A DNA stretch of 64,000 nt from Dyadobacter sp. (GTDB lineage Bacteria > Bacteroidota > Bacteroidia > Cytophagales > Spirosomataceae), in NCBI RefSeq assembly GCF_017744695.1, contig NZ_JAGIAS010000001.1, forward strand, positions 1,393,013 through 1,457,012. The letters run 5' to 3'. Made by a program: the position numbers and the translations under genes. The notes beneath the pieces were generated by a model. The model was not told the origin of the DNA, did not search any database, and saw only the letters and a program-made list of their open reading frames with translations. Of the stretch, positions 1 through 7,901 are shown in pieces (the first letter of the stretch is position 1; every line of letters begins with the position of its first letter).

Positions 1-1
1 G

Positions 2-277
2 CTCATTGCGCGTGGAAGGCATCCCAAGTACACCATCGGGTCCGTAAACCTCGCAGAGTTTTTCGTGTCGCTGGCAAGCTCGGTTACATTCATCAGCATT
101 ATCGGATTTTCACACTGGCAAGTGGTGCTCGGCCTGATCCTCGGTGGTATGGTCTCCGCGCCCATCGCCGCCACACTATCCCGTCGCCTGCCGATCAAAA
201 CCATGATGATCATGGTAGGCACGATCGTCATCATCGTGAGTGTGAGGATTATATACATGGTTTTGAGTACGCTTTAA
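2..277 (+). CDS. Sulfite exporter TauE/SafE-like permease, C-terminal fragment
   Basis: The reading frame is open from the window edge, so only the last 91 residues are visible. They contain the GSVNLAEF segment followed by two hydrophobic helices with small-residue packing and a basic loop ending in RRLPIK. This is the usual C-terminal half of the TauE/SafE (DUF81) permease family. Such proteins export sulfite or other sulfur anions, or transport small organic acids, across the inner membrane. Its position directly upstream of a sulfate-assimilation cluster supports a sulfur-related role. The GTG at 65 is internal and should not be taken as the start. The family assignment is recognition by eye on a fragment. 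Confidence 0.72.
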   Translation, partial: LIARGRHPKYTIGSVNLAEFFVSLASSVTFISIIGFSHWQVVLGLILGGMVSAPIAATLSRRLPIKTMMIMVGTIVIIVSVRIIYMVLSTL

Positions 278-403
278 GCGATAGGCTTTAAGCTGTAAGC
301 CATAGGCAATAAGCTATATTGGAGCAGGCCATTTTATTTACATTAATTGATTTACAATACATTACACAAAGGGCTTATAGCCTAAAGCATACAGCCTAAA
401 GCT
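278..403. repeat. Intergenic word-repeat element, AAGCT/TAGGC type
   Basis: The left half (278-317) is made of degenerate copies of TAAGCTGTAAGC and TAGGC. The right half (371-402) carries the reverse-complement words (GCTTATAGCCTAAAGC). The halves can pair over about 30 nt with several mismatches. It fills the gap between the permease and metZ. The same words recur at 3008-3076, so this is a repeat family. Confidence 0.7.
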
Positions 404-407
404 TCCT

Positions 408-1595
408 ATGAAAAAACAAACCAAAGCGATACGCACTCAAACCGGTAAAACCAAGTATCGCGAGCATTCGACTCCCCTTTTCCTGACCAGCAGCTTCACA
501 TTCGAGAGCGCGGAGCAGGGAAAAGCGCTTTTTGAGGAAACCGAAGAAGGTAACATTTACAGCCGCTTCTCTAACCCGAGTGTGCAGGAGTTTGTGGACA
601 AGGTTTGTATGCTGGAAGGCCTGGAAGACGGTGTAGCCACTGCAACCGGTATGGCGGCGGTGTTTGCGAGTATGGCCGCATTGCTGAAAAGCGGCGATCA
701 CATCCTGGCATGTCGTGCGTTGTTCGGCTCTGCGCATCAGATCATCACGCAGATTTTGCCTAAATGGGGTATTTCTCACACCTACCTGGACGCGGACGCG
801 AGCGAGGCAGAATGGGAAGCGGCAGTACAGCCCAATACCCGGATGATCTACCTCGAAACACCGTCCAATCCCGGTTTGGACCTGGTAGACCTTGCCATGA
901 TCGGTCGCATTACAAAAAAACACAATATTATTTTCAATGTAGATAACTGCTTTGCCTCACCCGCATTGCAAACCCCTGCCGACTTTGGCGCCGACCTCGT
1001 GCTGCATTCCGCCACGAAGTTCATGGACGGACAAGGCCGCGTTTTGGGTGGTGTGGTTGTAGGTAAAAAAGAATACATCAAGGAGCTGCGCTTTTTCTGT
1101 CGCCAGACCGGGCCGTCGATGTCACCATTCAACGCCTGGGTATTGAGCAAAAGCCTTGAAACGCTGAGCCTGAGAATGGAGAAACACGCTTCTAACGCAT
1201 TGGCATTGGCTACGGCGTTGGACAAGCATCCTGACGTAAAATCGGTGAAATATCCATTCCTGGAATCGCATCCACAATACGAACTCGCGAAACGGCAAAT
1301 GAGCGCTGGTGGGTCTATCGTCACCATCGATCTTGAAGGCGGTTTCGAACGCGTAGCAGCATTTATGGACGCATTGGAGATCGCATCGCTGTCATCCAAC
1401 CTCGGCGATACCCGCACAATCGTCACCAACCCGAACACGACTACCCACGCCAAGTTGAAGCCGGAGGAGAAAGCCGCACTGGGTATCACCGAAGGTTTGA
1501 TCCGCATTTCGGTCGGTTTGGAAGACATTGAAGACCTCATCGAGGACTTCACGCACGCCGTGGAAGTGTCAGTGAAAAGTGCTATATTGGAGTAG
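408..1595 (+). CDS. metZ: O-succinyl/O-acetylhomoserine sulfhydrylase (MetZ-type)
   Basis: A 395-residue PLP enzyme of the Cys/Met metabolism (gamma-replacement) family. It would combine an activated homoserine with sulfide to give homocysteine in the cytoplasm. Visible hallmarks are YSRFSNPS (about 51-58, phosphate-binding arm), ATATGMAAV (77-85), and HSATKFMDGQG with the Schiff-base lysine K204. The KFMDGQGRVLGG form is typical of MetZ rather than of cystathionine synthases. It opens the sulfur cluster and would consume the sulfide made by the downstream reductase. The activated substrate is uncertain: the window encodes MetX, which usually makes O-acetylhomoserine, so the succinyl name is by family only. 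Confidence 0.9.
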   Translation: MKKQTKAIRTQTGKTKYREHSTPLFLTSSFTFESAEQGKALFEETEEGNIYSRFSNPSVQEFVDKVCMLEGLEDGVATATGMAAVFASMAALLKSGDHILACRALFGSAHQIITQILPKWGISHTYLDADASEAEWEAAVQPNTRMIYLETPSNPGLDLVDLAMIGRITKKHNIIFNVDNCFASPALQTPADFGADLVLHSATKFMDGQGRVLGGVVVGKKEYIKELRFFCRQTGPSMSPFNAWVLSKSLETLSLRMEKHASNALALATALDKHPDVKSVKYPFLESHPQYELAKRQMSAGGSIVTIDLEGGFERVAAFMDALEIASLSSNLGDTRTIVTNPNTTTHAKLKPEEKAALGITEGLIRISVGLEDIEDLIEDFTHAVEVSVKSAILE

Positions 1596-1619
1596 TATAG
1601 ATTGTTCAACAATGTCGAT

Positions 1620-1847
1620 ATGAAAACATTGACCATCAACTTACCGGAGTCGCTGGATTCAGAAGAATTTGAAATAAAAATGCTTCTGGCCGGTCAGCTA
1701 TATGAGCGCGGCAAGGTAAGCGTTGGTCAGGCTGCAAAGATTGTCGGCATTAGCAAAAGATCTTTTATCGAAATCATGGGAAGGTTTGGGTTTTCCCTTT
1801 TCGGTGAGTCCTTGGAAGAGTTAAAAAATGACATTGCCAATGCGTGA
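1620..1847 (+). CDS. UPF0175 family small protein (antitoxin-like)
   Basis: About 75 residues from the ATG at 1620. An upstream in-frame TTG at 1602 is less likely. The sequence has an N-terminal beta strand (LTINLPESL), then a helix-turn-helix-like segment (VSVGQAAKIVGISKRSF), matching the UPF0175 family. Members are small DNA-binding-type proteins usually encoded beside a DUF3368 PIN-like protein. Here the stop codon overlaps the next gene by 20 nt, as in toxin-antitoxin operons. It sits 24 nt after metZ in the same direction, so it is probably co-transcribed with sulfur genes. Toxin-antitoxin function is inferred from the pairing only. Confidence 0.75.
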   Translation: MKTLTINLPESLDSEEFEIKMLLAGQLYERGKVSVGQAAKIVGISKRSFIEIMGRFGFSLFGESLEELKNDIANA

Positions 1848-2304
1848 TACGCTTGTTATTGCGGATTCCAGCTGCCTGATTTTATTATCCAAAATCGAAG
1901 AGCTTGAAATCCTGAGAAGCATTTACAAGCATGTTTTTGTCACGAAAGAAATTGCAGGAGAATTTGGTCTCGATCTGCCTGACTGGATCGAAGTCAGAAC
2001 AGTTGAAAACAAAGCACTGCAATCGCTGTTCGAAGAAATACTGGATCTCGGAGAAGCATCTGCATTAACCCTTGCATTTGAAACGCAGGGCTGCACGGTG
2101 ATCCTTGACGATCTGAAAGCCCGGAAAACGGCGTCGAAAATGAATATTAAAGTGACTGGTACGATCGGGGTAATTGTGAAAGCCAAAATGGAAAACAAGA
2201 TACCATCGGCCAAAGCGGTTTTTGAAAAGATAATGGAAACTGATTTCCGGATCAGCGACCGCATATTAAAAGAGGCTATAACACTAGCCGGAGAACAACC
2301 ATGA
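1828..2304 (+). CDS. DUF3368 PIN-like protein (putative toxin partner)
   Basis: A 158-residue protein starting with VIADSSCLILLSKI, the N-terminal acidic strand of a PIN-type fold. Further acidic residues follow in DLGEASALTLA and VILDDLKARKTA, and a GTIGVIVKAK segment typical of DUF3368. The conserved acids (D in ADSS, E in GEAS, DD in LDDL) are at the positions expected for metal binding in PIN ribonucleases. It overlaps the upstream UPF0175 gene by 20 nt, and its stop overlaps the cysH start (ATGA at 2301). An alternative start is the ATG at 1840. The module is placed inside a sulfur operon. Nuclease activity is not shown by the sequence alone. Confidence 0.78.
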   Translation: MTLPMRDTLVIADSSCLILLSKIEELEILRSIYKHVFVTKEIAGEFGLDLPDWIEVRTVENKALQSLFEEILDLGEASALTLAFETQGCTVILDDLKARKTASKMNIKVTGTIGVIVKAKMENKIPSAKAVFEKIMETDFRISDRILKEAITLAGEQP

Positions 2305-3002
2305 ACGAAACATTAGCATCTTTAAACGCTGCCATCGAGGGCAAAAGTGAAACGGAATCGCTGGCGATACTGGCGGACCTTTTTCCCGGTGAAGTCGTTT
2401 TTTCAACCAGCCTCGGTTATGAGGATCAGGTGATCAGCGACCTCATTTTAAAGAATAATATCAATATCGGCATCTTCACGCTCGATACCGGAAGGCTTTT
2501 CGCGGAGACTTACATGACTTTGCAAAAAACCAATAACCGCTACGACACTAAAATCAAGGTATACTACCCGCAAACCGAGGCGGTGGAGAACCTGGTGAGT
2601 ACGAAAGGGCCGCTGAGCTTCTACGAATCCATCGAAAACCGGAAGGAATGCTGCTTCATCCGCAAAGTGGAGCCGCTGAACCGCGCATTGAAAGGTGCGA
2701 AAATCTGGGTGACGGGTATCCGGGCAGAACAGTCGGGCAACCGTCATGATATGCCGAGACTCGAATGGGACGAGGCGCACCAGCTTTTCAAATTCCACCC
2801 GATTTTACATTGGTCGTTCGAAGAGGTGAAGCAATATGTCAAATCCAACGGCATTCCCTACAACCCGTTGCACGACAAAGGCTTCGTAAGCATCGGCTGC
2901 GCGCCTTGTACCCGTGCGATCCAGGAAGGCGAGGATTTCCGCGCCGGAAGATGGTGGTGGGAAGATGAGTCGAAGAAAGAGTGCGGGTTGCACGCGAAGT
3001 AG
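2301..3002 (+). CDS. cysH: Adenylyl-sulfate (APS) reductase, [4Fe-4S] type
   Basis: A 233-residue PAPS/APS reductase family protein that reduces activated sulfate to sulfite. The nucleotide-binding start is FSTSLGYEDQ (34-43), then TLDTGR (60-65) and TGIRAEQS. It has the cysteine pair C117-C118 and the CxxC C200/C203. Together these ligate a [4Fe-4S] cluster in APS-specific enzymes; PAPS-specific enzymes lack them. The catalytic cysteine is C228 in ECGLH near the C-terminus. No APS kinase is present nearby, which fits direct use of APS. The start overlaps the DUF3368 stop (ATGA), implying translational coupling. Confidence 0.93.
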   Translation: MNETLASLNAAIEGKSETESLAILADLFPGEVVFSTSLGYEDQVISDLILKNNINIGIFTLDTGRLFAETYMTLQKTNNRYDTKIKVYYPQTEAVENLVSTKGPLSFYESIENRKECCFIRKVEPLNRALKGAKIWVTGIRAEQSGNRHDMPRLEWDEAHQLFKFHPILHWSFEEVKQYVKSNGIPYNPLHDKGFVSIGCAPCTRAIQEGEDFRAGRWWWEDESKKECGLHAK

Positions 3003-3007
3003 CTATA

Positions 3008-3076
3008 AGCTGTAAGCTTTAGGCTTTAAGCTTAAAAAACATATGGCTTACAGCTTATAGCCTAAAGCTTACAGCT
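3008..3076. repeat. Near-perfect 24-bp inverted repeat between cysH and cysD
   Basis: Arms at 3008-3031 and 3053-3076 are complementary at 23 of 24 positions, with a 21-nt AT-rich loop. They are composed of AGCTGTAAGC/TTTAGGC words shared with the element at 278-403. As RNA this would form a long stem between two genes of one operon. Confidence 0.85.
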
Positions 3077-3103
3077 ATTAACAAAAAATCAATAACCAAA
3101 AAT

Positions 3104-4057
3104 ATGTCAATTTCAGTGAACGAGGCCTCCGACATCCAACGGGAGATTAGTGAACGCAGCGCTCCGGATTACCTGGATCAGCTGGAAGCAGAGGCCATTT
3201 ACATTATGCGTGAAGTAGCCGGCCAGTTTGAGCGCCCTGCCCTGTTGTTTTCAGGAGGTAAGGATTCGATCACATTGGTTCATTTGGCGAAAAAAGCATT
3301 CGCACCCGGCAAAATCCCCTTCCCGCTGGTGCACGTCGATACCGGTCATAACTTCATCGAAGCGATAGAGTACCGCGACGAGCTGGCCGAAAAAATCAAT
3401 GCGAAACTGATCGTTCGTTATGTGGAGGATACCATCAAGGCAAAAGGTTTGAAAGAACAAACCGGTAAGAATGCAAGCCGTAACTGGTTGCAGACTTTCA
3501 CTTTGCTGGATACCATCGAAGAATTTGAATTTGACGCATGTATTGGTGGCGCACGCCGTGACGAAGAAAAGGCACGCGCGAAAGAGCGTATCTTCTCGTT
3601 CCGCGACGAGTTTGGTCAATGGGACCCGAAACGCCAGCGCCCCGAGCTTTGGAATTTGTTCAACGGCCGCATTCAGAAAGGTGAAAACGTACGCGTATTC
3701 CCGATCTCGAACTGGACCGAGCTGGATGTTTGGGCTTACCTGAAAAGAGAAGGTATCGCATTGCCTTCGATCTACTTCGCACACGAACGCGAGCTGATCC
3801 TCCGCGACGGCAAATTGCTGAACAACACGCCAGTAATCGAACCCGATCCGGAAGACCAGATCGTAACCCGCCAGGTACGTTTCCGCACCGTGGGCGATAT
3901 GACCTGTACCGCGGCAGTGGAATCATCCGCAGCTACCCTCGACGAAGTAATCGCCGAAATCACCATTTCAAGAATCAGCGAACGCGGCGAAACCCGCATC
4001 GACGACCAGCAGACGGAAGCGGCGATGGAAGATCGGAAGAAGGGCGGATATTTTTAA
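3104..4057 (+). CDS. cysD: Sulfate adenylyltransferase subunit 2
   Basis: A 317-residue ATP pyrophosphatase-type catalytic subunit of ATP sulfurylase. It adenylylates sulfate to APS, driven by GTP hydrolysis in its partner CysN. The PP-loop SGGKDS is at 50-55, preceded by ERPALLF. Downstream motifs HVDTGHNF, GGARRDEEKARAKER and FPISNWTELDVW are standard for CysD. Length matches the family (about 300). The start is the ATG at 3104, 24 nt after the upstream repeat. It forms an operon with cysN, which follows after another repeat-filled gap of 95 nt. Confidence 0.96.
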   Translation: MSISVNEASDIQREISERSAPDYLDQLEAEAIYIMREVAGQFERPALLFSGGKDSITLVHLAKKAFAPGKIPFPLVHVDTGHNFIEAIEYRDELAEKINAKLIVRYVEDTIKAKGLKEQTGKNASRNWLQTFTLLDTIEEFEFDACIGGARRDEEKARAKERIFSFRDEFGQWDPKRQRPELWNLFNGRIQKGENVRVFPISNWTELDVWAYLKREGIALPSIYFAHERELILRDGKLLNNTPVIEPDPEDQIVTRQVRFRTVGDMTCTAAVESSAATLDEVIAEITISRISERGETRIDDQQTEAAMEDRKKGGYF

Positions 4058-4146
4058 AGAGTTCAAAGTTCAGGAGTTTATGAGTTCAAAGCATGAGTCT
4101 CATGAACTCTCAACTCATAGACTCTTAACTCATAGACTTTAAACTA
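4058..4146. repeat. Intergenic word-repeat element, AGTTCAAAG/CTCATAGACT type
   Basis: The cysD-cysN gap consists of degenerate copies of GAGTTCAAAG on the left and CTCATAGACTCTTAACT on the right, which are roughly reverse complements. It has the same architecture as the element at 3008-3076 but uses a different word. Confidence 0.7.
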
Positions 4147-4152
4147 TTACCA

Positions 4153-5397
4153 GTGGATTTACTAAGATTTATAACAGCAGGCTCCGTGGACGACGGCAAA
4201 AGCACATTGATCGGTCGCTTGCTTTACGATACCAAAAATATCCTGGCCGATCAGATGGAAGCCATCGAACGCGCCAGCAAAACCCGTAATGCGGGCGAAA
4301 TCGACCTTGCATTGCTGACGGACGGCCTTCGTTCGGAGCGCGAGCAGGGCATTACCATCGACGTTGCCTACAAATATTTCCAGACACCGAACCGCAAGTT
4401 CATCAGTATCGACGCGCCGGGGCACATTCAGTACACCCGTAACATGGTGACCGGAGCCTCCAACGCAGATCTGGCCATTATCCTGGTTGACGCACGTCAC
4501 GGCGTGGTGGAACAAACCCGTCGTCACTCGCTGATCGCTTCCATGCTGGGTATTCCCCACGTAATCGTAGCGGTGAACAAAATGGATTTGGTTGGTAACT
4601 CGGAGGATGCATTCCTCGAAATCGCCAAAAGTTATAAGGAACTGGCTGAGAAACTGTCTATTAAAGACCTTACCATTATTCCGGTGAGTGCTTTGAATGG
4701 TGACAACATCGTAGACCGGTCAGAAAGCATGAGCTGGTACACCGGCGAAACATTGCTTTCGGTACTGGAAAATGTGAATGTGCTCAAAGACCAGAACCAG
4801 GAAGACGGTCGTTTCGCGGTGCAATATGTGATCCGTCCTCAGACCGAGGAGCTGCACGACTACCGTGGCTATGCCGGTCGGGTACAAAGTGGTACTTTCA
4901 AAAAAGGCGACGCGATTAAGGTATTGCCTTCGGAAAGAGAATCTAAAATCGCTAAAATCGAATTCGGCGGAAACGAAATCCAGGAGGCATCTGTTCTTCA
5001 ATCTGTAACGATATTGCTGGAAGACGATATCGATATCAGCCGCGGCGATACGATCGTGACCGTTGACAATTCACCGATCGTAAGCCAGGATATCGAAGCG
5101 CTGGTGTGCTGGATGGACGACAAGAAGACGCTGAAACCAGGTAACAAATATGTCTTGCAACACGGTACGGCACGTTCGCGCTGCTCGATCCGTGACATCG
5201 AATACCAGATCGACATCAACTCTTATGAAAAACTGGATGAGGTAGAGGCCCTGAAACTGAATGACGTAGCAAGAATCGTGCTCAGGACAGCTCAACCCAT
5301 CGCATACGACCCCTATCAGAAGAATCGCGCAAACGGCGCAGCGATCCTGATCGACGAGACGTCCAATGTGACGGTTGGGGCTTGTATGATCGAGTAA
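4153..5397 (+). CDS. cysN: Sulfate adenylyltransferase subunit 1 (GTPase)
   Basis: A 414-residue EF-Tu-like GTPase that activates CysD. The G1 loop GSVDDGKST is at 10-18, G3 DAPG at 87-90 and G4 NKMD at 142-145. Beta-barrel domains follow (YAGRVQSG, HGTARSRC). It starts at a GTG because no in-frame ATG precedes the conserved DLLRFITAGS opening. The protein ends after the barrel domains, so the APS-kinase domain of fused CysNC proteins is absent. This agrees with an APS-specific CysH. Confidence 0.95.
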   Translation: MDLLRFITAGSVDDGKSTLIGRLLYDTKNILADQMEAIERASKTRNAGEIDLALLTDGLRSEREQGITIDVAYKYFQTPNRKFISIDAPGHIQYTRNMVTGASNADLAIILVDARHGVVEQTRRHSLIASMLGIPHVIVAVNKMDLVGNSEDAFLEIAKSYKELAEKLSIKDLTIIPVSALNGDNIVDRSESMSWYTGETLLSVLENVNVLKDQNQEDGRFAVQYVIRPQTEELHDYRGYAGRVQSGTFKKGDAIKVLPSERESKIAKIEFGGNEIQEASVLQSVTILLEDDIDISRGDTIVTVDNSPIVSQDIEALVCWMDDKKTLKPGNKYVLQHGTARSRCSIRDIEYQIDINSYEKLDEVEALKLNDVARIVLRTAQPIAYDPYQKNRANGAAILIDETSNVTVGACMIE

Positions 5398-5410
5398 TGT
5401 TTGAGGGAAT

Positions 5411-5487
5411 ACCCTTCGACTTCGCTCAGGGTGACATTCCCGTGCGGCTTGACATGAGCAATGTCAGGCTGAGCGGAGTCGAAGCCG
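5411..5487. repeat. Palindromic CTTCGACTnCGCTCAGG repeat
   Basis: CTTCGACTTCGCTCAGGGTG on the left (from 5413) is mirrored by CTGAGCGGAGTCGAAG on the right, ending at 5484. The arms flank a 21-nt spacer. The same element family occurs at 19333-19385 and 62738-62771. The remainder of the cysN-reductase gap (to 5568) shows no further feature. Confidence 0.8.
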
Positions 5488-5568
5488 GGCTATTGAAGGT
5501 CAAACACCCAACGTCACCGCACTATTGAATAAAAATATACTATCCCGATAGACGATTAGAATATCATC

Positions 5569-7797
5569 ATGAGCGATTTAATCATTTCTGACAAAGTATC
5601 CGCCGTTGCGAAGCGCGATATCATTGACCTGCAACAAAAGATCGGTGCATTCAACTCCGGTGAGACGCCGGAAGAGGCATTCCGTAAGTTCCGCCTTACA
5701 CGCGGTGTGTATGGTCAGCGTCAGCCCGGCGTGCAGATGATTCGTATCAAATTGCCTTACGGCCGCATCACAGCCGACCAGCTGGTCCGCATTGCAGATA
5801 CATCCGACAAATATGCGACTGGCAACCTGCACGCAACTACGCGCCAGGATATCCAGCTGCACTTTGTAAAACTTTCGGACTCGCCCCAGTTGTGGGCCGA
5901 CCTGGAAGACGCGGGCATCACGTTGAAAGAAGCTTGTGGTAATACGATCCGCAATGTTACGGCATCGTCTGTCGCGGGTATCGATCCGGATGAGCCATTC
6001 GACGTGACGCCGATCACCCATTCGATCTTCTCTTATTTCCTCCGCAACCCGATCAACCAGGATATGGGCCGGAAGTTTAAAATCGCCGTTTCTTCTTCTG
6101 AAAAAGACAGCGCATTGGCGTTCATCCACGACGTGGGCCTGATCGCGAAATTGGGTCAGAACGAAGCAGGAGAAACCGTTCGCGGTTTCAAAGTGCTGAT
6201 CGGCGGCGGCCTTGGTGCACAGCCTTTCTCGGCACAAACGGCATTTGAATTCCTCGAAGAAGACAAGGTTATCCCGTTCATTGAAGCATTGCTTCGCGTG
6301 TTCGACCGCTACGGCGAGCGCGTACGTCGCCACAAGGCGCGTATGAAGTTCCTCCTCAACGACCTCGGCCTCGAAGGCATGATGGAGAAAGTGGAAGAAG
6401 AACGCAAAGCCGTTAGAAACAAAGTGTTCCAGATTCCGGAAGACCTTTTTGGCACCAATGAATACGAGGCAGTTAATCACGCGCCGCGTCCTGCATTGTC
6501 CGAAGCGGAAATCCTGAAAATTGCAGCCGAAAGCATCGATGCCGACAAGCTCGATATTTTCACCAAATGGCTGCGTACCAATACATTTGAGCAAAAGCAA
6601 AAAGGCTGGTACGCCGTGCAGCTGCGCGTGTTGCTGGGTGATATGAACTCGGATACCGCCCGCAGCCTGGCTGATGTGGTTCGCCAATATGCTGCCGACG
6701 ACATTCGTGTAACCGTAAACCAGGGCTACATTCTCCGTTTTGTAAAAGGCGAAGATCTCGTAGCTATCTACCACGAACTCGCGAAACTCGGCCTTGCAGC
6801 GCCGGGCTTCGACAGCACGATGGACATTACCACCTGCCCTGGAACCGATACTTGTAACCTGGCCATTTCCAGCAGCTACGGGATCACCCGCGTGCTGGAA
6901 GACGTAATGCGCGACGAGTTCCCTGAAATGATTTATAACCAGGATATTAAAATCAAGATCAGCGGCTGTATGAACGGTTGCGGCCAGCATAATGCGGCCA
7001 ATATCGGTTTCCACGGCAGCTCGATCAAAAATGGCAAATTGGTACTACCGGCATTGCAGGTGTTGCTCGGCGGCGGTTTCTCCGGCGACGGCATTGGTTT
7101 GATCGGTGATAAAGTCATTAAGGTTCCTACCAAACGCGGACCGGAAGTATTGCGCCTGCTTTTCAATGATTATGAAGCAAATGCAATGGATGGAGAGTAT
7201 TTCAACCAATACTATCTCCGTCAGACTAAAAACTACTTCTTCCAGTTGCTGAAACCACTCGCGGATCTGACAACGGTACAGGACGACGATTACCGCGACT
7301 GGGATCACGATGAATTGTTCAAAACAGAAATCGGGGTGGGAGAATGTGCTTCCGTGCTGGTTGACCTTGTGGCGACGACTATCATCGAAGGTCAGGAAAA
7401 ATTGAACCTCGCCAAAGAATCTTTCCAATCAGATGTTTGGGCAGATGCGATATACCACGCTTACAACGTGTTCATCACCGGCGCGAAAGGTTTGCTGATG
7501 TCGAAAGATGTGACCACCAACACGCAATACGGCATTATCAACGATTTCGAAACACATTTCGGACAGGATTTCAAATATGAAGTGCACGCCGGATTTGAGG
7601 TAGAGAATCAAGCTGAAACGCCATTCAAAGCATTGGTATTCAGCATTAATAAATTCGAACCAAGTGAAGCATTCGCCAGCTATTTCATTAGCACGGCAGA
7701 AAACTTCCTGAACTTCGTCCGCGAAACCCGCGAGGCGCAATTGGTCGAAACCGGCGAGCCTGCATTGCAAGAGCTTTCGTTCGGAAAGGATAGTTAA
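5569..7797 (+). CDS. Siroheme nitrite/sulfite reductase with C-terminal HEPN-like domain
   Basis: A 742-residue protein. Residues 1 to about 575 form the two-fold ferredoxin-type sulfite/nitrite reductase core, with GVYGQRQPG and TTRQDIQLHF in the first siroheme-binding half. The cluster ligands are C423, C429, C467 and C471 (TTCPGTDTC and SGCMNGCG). It would reduce sulfite to sulfide with six electrons from ferredoxin or a similar donor. Residues about 600-742 are helical and resemble the HEPN domain known in Bacteroidetes homologues (AIYHAYNVFITGAK). The surrounding cys genes point to sulfite rather than nitrite. No flavoprotein partner (CysJ) is visible, so the electron donor is unknown. 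Confidence 0.9.
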   Translation: MSDLIISDKVSAVAKRDIIDLQQKIGAFNSGETPEEAFRKFRLTRGVYGQRQPGVQMIRIKLPYGRITADQLVRIADTSDKYATGNLHATTRQDIQLHFVKLSDSPQLWADLEDAGITLKEACGNTIRNVTASSVAGIDPDEPFDVTPITHSIFSYFLRNPINQDMGRKFKIAVSSSEKDSALAFIHDVGLIAKLGQNEAGETVRGFKVLIGGGLGAQPFSAQTAFEFLEEDKVIPFIEALLRVFDRYGERVRRHKARMKFLLNDLGLEGMMEKVEEERKAVRNKVFQIPEDLFGTNEYEAVNHAPRPALSEAEILKIAAESIDADKLDIFTKWLRTNTFEQKQKGWYAVQLRVLLGDMNSDTARSLADVVRQYAADDIRVTVNQGYILRFVKGEDLVAIYHELAKLGLAAPGFDSTMDITTCPGTDTCNLAISSSYGITRVLEDVMRDEFPEMIYNQDIKIKISGCMNGCGQHNAANIGFHGSSIKNGKLVLPALQVLLGGGFSGDGIGLIGDKVIKVPTKRGPEVLRLLFNDYEANAMDGEYFNQYYLRQTKNYFFQLLKPLADLTTVQDDDYRDWDHDELFKTEIGVGECASVLVDLVATTIIEGQEKLNLAKESFQSDVWADAIYHAYNVFITGAKGLLMSKDVTTNTQYGIINDFETHFGQDFKYEVHAGFEVENQAETPFKALVFSINKFEPSEAFASYFISTAENFLNFVRETREAQLVETGEPALQELSFGKDS

Positions 7798-7800
7798 ATT

Positions 7801-7890
7801 GGCTGTCGGCTTTCGGCTGTCGGCAGTCGGCTTTTTCTTGTGCTGATATTTGCACAAAAAAGGCCGATAGCCAACAGCCGAAAGCCGAAG
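7801..7890. repeat. Intergenic word-repeat hairpin, GGCTGTCGGCT type
   Basis: The left part (7801-7834) repeats GGCTGTCGGC/TTTCGGC. The right part (7862-7890) carries GGCCGATAGCCAACAGCC and GAAAGCCGAAG, the reverse complement with few mismatches. It fills the gap between the reductase and cobA. A related copy is at 30852-30932. Confidence 0.75.
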
Positions 7891-7901
7891 TCCCACTCAC
7901 C

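Noticed and set aside
5578..7014. Long open frame of 478 codons on the minus strand
   Set aside because: It lies antisense inside the sulfite reductase gene, has biased composition and no family resemblance. It is a shadow of GC-rich third codon positions.
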